Part shown: one piece after another, positions 57,983 to 64,000 of the stretch
Position numbering within the stretch: position 1 is the first letter of the stretch
How the letters are laid out: every line of letters begins with the position of its first letter
Assembly: GCF_016805305.1 (NCBI RefSeq)
Contig: NZ_JAERQN010000010.1
Coordinates: forward strand, 204,581-268,580
Direction: 5' to 3'
Source: Falsiroseomonas ponticola
GTDB lineage: Bacteria > Pseudomonadota > Alphaproteobacteria > Acetobacterales > Acetobacteraceae
DNA: 64,000 nucleotides
The notes under the pieces: model-generated
Databases searched by the model: none
What the model was told of the DNA's origin: nothing
The model's input: the letters and a program-made list of their open reading frames with translations, nothing else
Program-made: the position numbers and the translations under genes

Positions 57983-58722
57983 CAGGGGAATATCTTGAGG
58001 CCGTAGCCCGATATCCGGCCCGCGGAGCTACGTCGCATTTTCGGCTCGATCAGGTCATAGGCGCGGTTGGGTTGCGCCGGATTGATGACGTGGCGGCCGA
58101 TGGGATGGGCAACGAGGTCAGCGACCTGCAGCCCTGTCGAGTTGTGCTTCTTGTCCATGAACCGGATGGCCAGATTCGGCATAGGGCCGCCATGGACGCC
58201 TTGTCCGTCCTTGATGCGCAGGAAGGACAGTTCGAGCGTCGCGTCCTCTGTCCTGCCGCGCCGTTCGACAATGACATGCGTCAGCCTGTCGGCCTGCGCC
58301 TTCTCCTGCAGCCAGCGCTGCAACCTTTCCATGCAGAAGGCGAGTGCGATGTCGTAGGGGTTCGATGGTTCGCTGTAGCGCGCGACGTGGCGCTGCTTGT
58401 CGATGACGGCGGCGATGATGGTGACCGGCATGTCGGCCATGAGCCGGTGGAGGCGGTCGGTGAACCGCCCGCGCGTGTCCGGGTTGAGAAGGATGTTGAA
58501 CTCGCCTGTCGCCTTGCGGATGTCGTGGCTGTGGAGGACCACGCAGTCGCAGCCCCAGAAGTCGAACTTCAGGCGCTGGACGCTGGGCACGGCGTGGCTG
58601 ATGTAGGCGTTCTTCTCGAAGATGCAGAAGGCGAGGACGAAGACCGGGTTCTGCGGGTTGATGGAGGTGAGGCTGTGATCGCCGCTCTCATCCGCGTAGA
58701 CGACATAGTCGCTGAACTGCAT
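57982..58722 (-). CDS. DUF3800 domain-containing protein
   Basis: 246 aa from ATG 58722 (a GTG at 58737 is possible). The signature YVVYADESGDHSLTSINPQN at the N-terminus, the mid HSHDIRKATGEF and the C-terminal HNSTGLQVADLVAHPIGRHV define the DUF3800 family (RNase-H-like fold, acidic residues in DESGDHS and VADLV). Members occur next to prophages, restriction and abortive-infection genes, and some act in phage defence; the function here is unknown. Two 60-base lines I counted are about 65% GC, below the >70% of neighbours, suggesting acquisition. Confidence 0.85.
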   Translation of the reverse strand: MQFSDYVVYADESGDHSLTSINPQNPVFVLAFCIFEKNAYISHAVPSVQRLKFDFWGCDCVVLHSHDIRKATGEFNILLNPDTRGRFTDRLHRLMADMPVTIIAAVIDKQRHVARYSEPSNPYDIALAFCMERLQRWLQEKAQADRLTHVIVERRGRTEDATLELSFLRIKDGQGVHGGPMPNLAIRFMDKKHNSTGLQVADLVAHPIGRHVINPAQPNRAYDLIEPKMRRSSAGRISGYGLKIFP

Positions 58723-58806
58723 GCGTAACGATATCACGGGCGGGCGCGGTAACGGAGTCCGATTCGGCCGGCCCGCCCCTGGGCCTCTGCATCCCGTCTG
58801 CGGGTC

Positions 58807-59343
58807 TCAGCGTGCTGCCGCCGCCTCGCCGCGCACCAGGCGCTGCACCTCGAACCCCTGGCCCAGCGCGATCGCCACGGCGGCGGCGTAGTCCGCCTCG
58901 CTCATCGCCGGCGTGCGCGACAGCACCCAGAGGTAGTTCCGCCCCGGCGCGCCGACCACGGCCCAGCGGTATTCCGGGTCCAGCCCGATCACCCAGTAGT
59001 CGCCGTAGAAGGGCCAGAAGAAGGTGACGCGCAGCTTCGCATTCCCGCTGCCTTCCACGGCATAGGCGCTGGCCGTCGCCACCTGTTCCTCGCCCCGCGC
59101 ATCGCGGCAGCGATTCACCACGCCGACCGTGCCGTCCGGCCGCGCGGTGTAGGTCGCGGTCGTGTTCGTGCAGGCGCGGCCGCCGCCGTCCTGGAAGCGG
59201 TTGGGGAAGCGGGCGATCTCGTGCCAGGTGCCGGCGTAGCGGGCTAGGTCCACGCTCGCGACCGTCGCGGGCGGCGGCTCCGCAGGGGGCGTGGCGCAGG
59301 CGGCGAGCAGCAGGGGCAGGGCGAGCAGCAGGCGGCGGATCAC
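58807..59343 (-). CDS. blc: outer-membrane lipocalin lipoprotein (Blc-like)
   Basis: 178 aa from GTG 59343, with GGGAG about eight bases upstream. Lipoprotein signal RRLLLALPLLLAAC with the lipobox Cys. The lipocalin signature GTWHEIARFPNRFQ is followed by TATYTARPDGTVGVVNRCRD, KLRVTFFWPFYGDYWVIGLD and NYLWVLSRTPAMSEADYA. Bacterial lipocalins are outer-membrane lipoproteins that bind lysophospholipids or fatty acids under stress. It follows the deacetylase by 19 bases on the same strand. Confidence 0.93.
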   Translation of the reverse strand: MIRRLLLALPLLLAACATPPAEPPPATVASVDLARYAGTWHEIARFPNRFQDGGGRACTNTTATYTARPDGTVGVVNRCRDARGEEQVATASAYAVEGSGNAKLRVTFFWPFYGDYWVIGLDPEYRWAVVGAPGRNYLWVLSRTPAMSEADYAAAVAIALGQGFEVQRLVRGEAAAAR

Positions 59344-59362
59344 GGGCGGGACTCCCACGGTT

Positions 59363-60271
59363 TCATCCACCAACGCGCGGATCGCCCGGAACGATCCCGG
59401 GCGGCAGGCTCGCCACATGGTCGAAGATGGCGCCGGCCGTGGTGATCCAGACCTGGTCGCGGTGCTGCGCGATCTCGGCAAGCGCCCGCCGCAGGTGCCG
59501 CATCCGGTGGGGCTGGCCGATGATGTAGGGGTGCAGCGCGATGCCCATCACCTGGGGCAGCCCGTCCCGGACCTGGCGCAGGCGTTCGTGGAAATCATCC
59601 AGGATCATCGCCGCGAAGGCATCGCCGCCATCCTTGCGGCCGACGATGGCGGGGATGTCGTTCACCTCCTGCGGGTAGGGCATGGCCAGCAGGGGGCCTG
59701 ACCGCGTCCGCATCCAGACGGGCGCGTCGTCCGCGCACCAGTTCATGGTGTAGCGGTAGCCGGCCTCGGCCAGCAGGTCGGGGGTGGTGCGGCTCTCCGC
59801 GATCCAGGGGCTGAGCCAGCCGCGCGGCGCCGTGCCCTCGGCAGCCAGGATCGCCGCGGTCGAGTCGGCGATCAGCTTCGCCTCCTCGGCCTCCGGCAGC
59901 ACGGATTGGCGTTCGGAATTGGTGCGGCCATGGCCGGCCATCTCGTCGCCCCGGGCGCGATGGGCGGCGATGAGGTCCGGCGCGTAGTCGTACATGGCGC
60001 TGTTCAGCAGCAGCGTCGCGGGCAGGGCCAGCTCGTCCAGCGTCTCCAGCAGCCGCCAGGCGCCGACGCGGTTGCCGTAGTCCCGCCAGGCGAAGTTCAG
60101 GATATCGGGCTGCGGGCCGCCGGGGGCGAGTTCCGCGCCCAGGCCCTCGCCGAAGGCGAAATGCTCCAGGTTCACGCCGAGATAGACCGCGAGCTTCCCG
60201 CCATTCGGCCAGGCATAGGGCGCGCGGCCCCGCCAGGCCGTGTAGTCGTAGCGTCCATGGGTGGGCAGCAT
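59363..60271 (-). CDS. polysaccharide deacetylase family protein (PuuE-like)
   Basis: 302 aa from ATG 60271, where GGAG sits six bases upstream and the sequence begins MLPTHGRYDYTAWRGRAPYA, as in homologues; an ATG at 60310 is also open. It is an NodB-like TIM barrel with AVYLGVNLEHFAFGEGLGAE, DEMAGHGRTNSERQSVL, SPWIAESRTTPDLLAEAGY and HPYIIGQPHRMRHLRRAL. The NodB metal triad is altered, as in PuuE/allantoinase relatives, so amide hydrolysis of a small ureide is as likely as sugar deacetylation. It is divergent from cydD. Confidence 0.88.
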   Translation of the reverse strand: MLPTHGRYDYTAWRGRAPYAWPNGGKLAVYLGVNLEHFAFGEGLGAELAPGGPQPDILNFAWRDYGNRVGAWRLLETLDELALPATLLLNSAMYDYAPDLIAAHRARGDEMAGHGRTNSERQSVLPEAEEAKLIADSTAAILAAEGTAPRGWLSPWIAESRTTPDLLAEAGYRYTMNWCADDAPVWMRTRSGPLLAMPYPQEVNDIPAIVGRKDGGDAFAAMILDDFHERLRQVRDGLPQVMGIALHPYIIGQPHRMRHLRRALAEIAQHRDQVWITTAGAIFDHVASLPPGIVPGDPRVGG

Positions 60272-60391
60272 CGGGCACTCCGGCGATCGGTCGCGGCGGA
60301 GGTGGGTCATTTCGCGCGCCCCGGCAACCCCGCGAAAACGCCGCCCCGGGTGGGATGACCGTTTCGCGCCGGTGGCCTATGGTCCGGCGCA

Positions 60392-62068
60392 ATGGGACGG
60401 GTCAGACAGGGTGAGGGGGCGGCCGGGGCGCTGCTGCGGCGGGAAGCGCGCGCGGCGCGGGCGCATCTGGCCGTGCCGCTGGTGCTCGGCATCGGGCAGG
60501 TCGCCACCGGCATCGGCCAGGCCTGGCTGGTCGCGCTGCTGATCGCCCGGCTGCTCGGCATCGGGGATGCGGGCTGGACGGAGCTGGCGGCGGCTGGGGC
60601 GCTGGCGCTGCTCTCGGCCGCGATCGGCATCGCCCAGGAACGCGCCCTGATCGCGGCGGGGGAAGCGGCCAAGACCCGCCTTCGCAACCAGGCCTTCGCG
60701 CGGCTGCTGGCGACGGGGGCGGAGGACCAGCGCCCGGTCGGCGAACGCGCCGCGCTGGTGGTCGATCGGATCGAGGCGCTGGAAGGCTTCCTCACGCGCT
60801 GGCTGCCCGCCGCCATGCTGGCGATCGCGGGGCCGCTGCTGGTGGCCGCGGCCGCCTTCGCGGTGGATGCGACCAGCGGCGCCATCCTGCTGGTGGCGGG
60901 GCTGCTGGTGCCGGTGGCGATGGCGGTGACGGGCATCGGCGCGGCGCAGGCCAGCCGCCGGCAGTTCTCCGCGCTGGATCGCCTGTCCGGCCGCTTCCTC
61001 GACCGCATGCGCGGGCTGCCGACGCTGGTGCTGTTCCGGCGGCAGGAAGCGGAGGCGACGGCGCTGCGCGTCGCGGCCGACGAGCTGCGCGGGCGCACCA
61101 TGCGGGTGCTGCGGGTCGCCTTCCTGTCTTCCGCCTCGCTGGAGGCGCTGGCGGCGGCGGCCATCGCCTGCCTCGCGGTGCGGCATGGCGCGGTGCTGGG
61201 GCTGACGCATCCGGACCCCGCGGGCGCCATCTTCACCCTGCTGCTGGTGCCGGCCTTCTTCGCGCCGCTGCGCGCCTTCTCCCAGGCCTATCACGAACGC
61301 CTCGCCGCCCGCGGGGCCGCGGCGGAGCTGGCGCCGCTGCTGGAGGATGACGGCGCCGCGCCGGGCTACCGGCTGGAGGAAGTGCCGAACAAGCTGGTCG
61401 TCACCTTCCAGGACGTGACGCTGACCTACGACCCCGCCCGCCCGCCGGCGCTGGACGGGCTGAGTTTTCGGGTGCTGCCCGGGGAGACGCTGGTGCTGGC
61501 CGGGCCCTCCGGCGCGGGCAAATCCTCCGTCCTCCGGCTGCTGATGGGCTTCCGGCGGCCGGATGGCGGGCGGATCGCCTTCAACGGGCAGGACGCGACC
61601 CTGCTGGCCCCCGCCGAGCTTCGCCGCCTGACCGCCTATGTCGGCCAGCGCGCGCACCTGTTCCGCGGCACGCTGCGGGAGAATATCGCCCTGGCCCGGC
61701 CCGATGCCCCGCCCGCGGCGGTGGAGGCGGCGGCCGAGGCGGCGCGGGTGATGGATTTCGCGCGCGGCCTGGCGCAGGGGCTCGACACGCTGGTGGGGGA
61801 GGGCGGCTTCGGCCTCTCCGGCGGGCAGGCGCAGCGCGTGGCGGTGGCGCGGGCCTTCCTGCGGGACGCGCCGCTGGTGCTGCTGGATGAGCCGACGGCG
61901 CATCTGGACCCGGGGACGGAGGCCGAGGTGCTGGAGAGCATCCGCCGCCTCTGCGCCGGGCGCACCGCCATCATCGCCACCCATTCGCGCCTGGCGCAGC
62001 GCACCCTCGGCCGGGTGCTGGAGATCGAGGGCGGGCGCGCGGTCGGCGCCCGGATGGCGGGCGAATGA
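60392..62068 (+). CDS. cydD: thiol reductant ABC exporter subunit CydD
   Basis: 558 aa, ATG 60392. An N-terminal six-helix membrane domain is followed by an ATPase with Walker A GPSGAGKSSVL, the QRAHLFRGTLRENIALARPD Q-loop, signature GLSGGQAQRVAVARAFL and Walker B VLLDEPTAHLD. The layout and its pairing with CydC identify CydD, which exports glutathione/cysteine to the periplasm for assembly of cytochrome bd and c-type cytochromes. Its end overlaps cydC (ATGA). cydAB is not in the window. Confidence 0.93.
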   Translation: MGRVRQGEGAAGALLRREARAARAHLAVPLVLGIGQVATGIGQAWLVALLIARLLGIGDAGWTELAAAGALALLSAAIGIAQERALIAAGEAAKTRLRNQAFARLLATGAEDQRPVGERAALVVDRIEALEGFLTRWLPAAMLAIAGPLLVAAAAFAVDATSGAILLVAGLLVPVAMAVTGIGAAQASRRQFSALDRLSGRFLDRMRGLPTLVLFRRQEAEATALRVAADELRGRTMRVLRVAFLSSASLEALAAAAIACLAVRHGAVLGLTHPDPAGAIFTLLLVPAFFAPLRAFSQAYHERLAARGAAAELAPLLEDDGAAPGYRLEEVPNKLVVTFQDVTLTYDPARPPALDGLSFRVLPGETLVLAGPSGAGKSSVLRLLMGFRRPDGGRIAFNGQDATLLAPAELRRLTAYVGQRAHLFRGTLRENIALARPDAPPAAVEAAAEAARVMDFARGLAQGLDTLVGEGGFGLSGGQAQRVAVARAFLRDAPLVLLDEPTAHLDPGTEAEVLESIRRLCAGRTAIIATHSRLAQRTLGRVLEIEGGRAVGARMAGE

Positions 62069-63720
62069 ACGCGGACCTGCTGCGCGTGCTGGGGCTGTGG
62101 CGGAGCCGCGCCTGGTGGCTGGCGGCCGGGCTCGCCATGGCCTGCGCGGCCTCGCTGGCGGGGCTCGCGCTGCTGGCACTCGCCGGGCGCGGGGTGGCGG
62201 AGGGCGTGACGCCGGCCGCGATCTTCGCCGGCGGCGCGGCGGCCTTCTTCTGGCTGCGGCCCGTCGTGATCCTGCGGCCGGTCTTCCGCTACCTGGAACG
62301 CCTGGTCACGCATGCCGCCACCTTCCGGGCGCTGGCGGATACGCGCGTCTGGTTCTTCCGGCGGCTGGCGGAACGGCTGCCAGCGGGGCTCGGCTTCCGG
62401 CGGGCGGGGGACCTGCTCGGCCGCCTCGTCTCCGATATCGATGCGCTGGACCGCGTCTATCTCGGCGCCATCGTGCCGGGCGCCGCGGCGGTGGCGGCGG
62501 TGCTGGCCATCACGGTGGTGCTGGGGGCGGTTTCGCTGCCGCTGGCCGCGCTGGTCTCCGTGCCGCTGGCGCTGGCGCTGCTGCTGCCGCCGCTGCTGGC
62601 GCCGGGCGCGGCGGCGGCCGGCGAACGGGTGGCGGTGGCGCAGGGGTCGCTGCGCGCCGCCGTGGTCGATCCGCTGACCGGCATCGAGGATACGCTGGCC
62701 GCCGGCGCCGAGGGCCGCGCCGCCGCCCGCGCGGACCGCGAGGGCCAGGCCCTGGCCGCGGCGCAGCGCGCGCTGTCCCGCCGCGCGGCTTATGGCGGCG
62801 CCGCCGGGATGCTGCTGACCCAGGCGGCCATGCTGGGCGCGCTGGCCTATGGCCTGGCGGTCGGGGAGGGCGGCGTCGCCGCCGCGGTGCTCGGCCTGTT
62901 CCTGGCCACCGCCGCCGCCGAGGCCTTCGGCCTGCTGCCCCGCGCGGGCGCGGCGCTGGCCGCCGCGGGCGCCAGCGCCCGCCGCCTGTTCGAGGCCGCG
63001 GACCAACCCGCGCCCGTCGCCGAGCCCGCCGAACCCGCCACGCCGCCGCGCGGCCACGCCATCAAGGTGGAAGGGCTGCGCTTCGCCTGGGCGCCGGACC
63101 GGCCACCCGTCCTCGACGGGCTCGACCTCGACGTGCCGGAAGGCGCGCGCGTCGCCCTGCTCGGGCCCTCCGGCATCGGGAAATCCACGCTGACCTCCCT
63201 GCTGCTGAAGCTCGCGGCACCGCAGGGCGGGCGGATCACGCTGGGGGGCGTGGATATCGCGACCCTGCCGGCCGACGCCGTGCGGTCCCGCATCGCCTGC
63301 CTGACGCAGGATGCGCGCCTCTTCGACGACAGCATCGAGGAGAACCTCCGCCTCGCCCGGCCGGACGCGCCGGAAGCGGATCTCTGGCAGGCGCTGGACC
63401 GCGCCGGGATCGGGGAGATGGTGCGCGCCCTGCCGGAAGGCCTGGCGACGCGCTGCGGGGAAGCCGGGGCGCGCTTCTCCGGCGGCCAGGCGCGGCGCCT
63501 GGCCCTGGCCCGCGCGCTGCTGACCGACGCGCCCGTGCTGATCCTCGATGAGCCGGCCGCGGGACTCGACGCCGAGACCGAACGCGCCTTCCTGGAGACG
63601 CTGGGCGAAGCCACCCAGGGCCGCAGCGTGATCCTGATCGTCCACCGCCTGATCGGCGTGGAACGCCCCCACCGGATCCTGCGGCTGGCGGCGGGGCGCG
63701 CCCTTCCGGCGATGGGGTGA
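62065..63720 (+). CDS. cydC: thiol reductant ABC exporter subunit CydC
   Basis: 551 aa, ATG 62065 overlapping the cydD stop. Membrane domain residues ~20-300 (FFWLRPVVILRPVFRYLERL, GDLLGRLVSDIDALDRVYLG typical of CydC). ATPase with Walker A GPSGIGKSTLTSLLL, Q-loop CLTQDARLFDDSIEENLRLA, signature FSGGQARRLALARALL and Walker B VLILDEPAAGLD. It heterodimerises with CydD. It is followed by palindromes, the first of which may terminate the transcript. Confidence 0.93.
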   Translation: MNADLLRVLGLWRSRAWWLAAGLAMACAASLAGLALLALAGRGVAEGVTPAAIFAGGAAAFFWLRPVVILRPVFRYLERLVTHAATFRALADTRVWFFRRLAERLPAGLGFRRAGDLLGRLVSDIDALDRVYLGAIVPGAAAVAAVLAITVVLGAVSLPLAALVSVPLALALLLPPLLAPGAAAAGERVAVAQGSLRAAVVDPLTGIEDTLAAGAEGRAAARADREGQALAAAQRALSRRAAYGGAAGMLLTQAAMLGALAYGLAVGEGGVAAAVLGLFLATAAAEAFGLLPRAGAALAAAGASARRLFEAADQPAPVAEPAEPATPPRGHAIKVEGLRFAWAPDRPPVLDGLDLDVPEGARVALLGPSGIGKSTLTSLLLKLAAPQGGRITLGGVDIATLPADAVRSRIACLTQDARLFDDSIEENLRLARPDAPEADLWQALDRAGIGEMVRALPEGLATRCGEAGARFSGGQARRLALARALLTDAPVLILDEPAAGLDAETERAFLETLGEATQGRSVILIVHRLIGVERPHRILRLAAGRALPAMG

Positions 63721-63733
63721 GGGTGGCTCGCCA

Positions 63734-63782
63734 GGGGGCTTTGCCCCCCGGCACCCCCCACCAGGGTCCAGCGGGACCCTGG
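63734..63782. repeat. two short palindromes downstream of cydC
   Basis: GGGGGC-TTT-GCCCCC at 63734-63748, and CCAGGGTCC (63761-63769) facing GGACCCTGG (63774-63782). The pattern looks like a dispersed intergenic palindromic element of GC-rich genomes; either hairpin could also act on the cydDC transcript. Confidence 0.6.
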
Positions 63783-63793
63783 ACCGCGTCATG

Positions 63794-63866
63794 ATGGGAT
63801 CAGGGGAGAGGGGCCGGAACGCGCGCTTGTCCGACGCGCGCGCAGGCCCCTCTCCCCTGATCCCAT
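63794..63866. repeat. 22-bp perfect inverted repeat (large hairpin)
   Basis: Arms 63794-63815 (ATGGGATCAGGGGAGAGGGG...) and 63845-63866 are exact reverse complements. Inside lies a second inverted element (GCGCGC ... GCGCGC near 63820-63843). It sits 43 bases from the end of the IS110 transposase gene. Confidence 0.8.
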
Positions 63867-63909
63867 GAAGGGGGTTCCGAGCAACCGTCTTGCGCTGGGC
63901 GTGGTGGGG

Positions 63910-64000
63910 TCAGGCGGTCTGGTGGTTGGAGGTGGCCCAAGGCTGTCGTGTGCGCATCATGGCGTTCAGGATGACGACGAGTTTGCGCATGACGGCGCCG
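63910..64000 (-). mobile_element. 3' end of an IS110-family transposase gene (partial)
   Basis: The last 30 codons on the minus strand read GAVMRKLVVILNAMMRTRQP... and end at TGA 63912-63910. MRKLVVILNAMMR followed by a short polar tail is the typical C-terminus of IS110/IS116-type DEDD transposases. The rest lies outside the window. IS110 elements lack long terminal inverted repeats, so the left boundary cannot be set from here. Confidence 0.7.

Overview
The window is one gene-dense piece of a very GC-rich chromosome. Gene content and style (Bug-type solute receptors, TRAP and NrtA-type transporters, the HutF branch of histidine breakdown, an HWE-type histidine kinase, GC-driven long antisense ORFs) suggest an alphaproteobacterium of the Acetobacteraceae / Rhodospirillales, Roseomonas-like. 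This is inference; there is no rRNA or other phylogenetic marker here. No tRNA, rRNA, CRISPR array or replication origin was recognised. The only mobile element is the tail of an IS110-type transposase at the right edge.

Layout. 1-9890 (minus strand): surface-glycan genes, namely a GT2 glycosyltransferase running off the left edge, a 668-aa protein of unknown function and a giant protein with two glycosyltransferase domains. 10168-14748: a kinase-like phosphotransferase, a cold-shock protein with terminator, a small conserved-looking protein ending in a 28-bp tandem repeat, a LOG-family protein and a beta-CASP metallo-beta-lactamase protein. 14742-17594: a three-subunit FAD/2Fe-2S amine dehydrogenase. 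17738-22824: a Bug receptor, then a TRAP transporter whose receptor and permease genes are separated by an opposite-strand enolase-superfamily gene. 22930-30493: a PfkB kinase divergent from a DeoR regulator, followed by a tightly coupled HAD phosphatase - PhnD/PhnC/PhnE/PhnE-type ABC importer - GlpD operon, which looks like an organophosphate-ester uptake and use system. 30494-32180: two unrecognised proteins.

32220-35750: cyanate uptake (NrtA/B/D-like) and cyanase. 36283-40668: sulfate ABC transporter with an Rrf2 regulator and a candidate operator. 40753-44893: Bug receptor, MOSC protein, DMT exporter, SDR, NTF2-like protein, HxlR regulator. 45098-45472: two very small genes. 45667-54800: histidine utilisation (hutU, hutH, hutI, hutC, hutF) with a PaaI-type thioesterase, an SDR and a tandem GNAT attached by overlapping codons; an 18-bp perfect palindrome between hutU and hutC is the likely HutC operator. 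54964-58722: an orphan PAS histidine kinase and a DUF3800 protein of lower GC. 58807-60271: lipocalin and polysaccharide deacetylase. 60392-63720: CydD and CydC. 63734-64000: palindromes and the IS110 tail.

Most modules pair a transporter or receptor with a catabolic enzyme and a local regulator, as in a soil or water scavenger of organic acids, amino acids, organophosphates, cyanate and sulfate. The most interesting item is the DeoR/PfkB + HAD-PhnDCEE-GlpD block. Others are the Cys/His leader of the cyanate-type binding protein, the giant double glycosyltransferase and the unknown gene nested inside the hut cluster.
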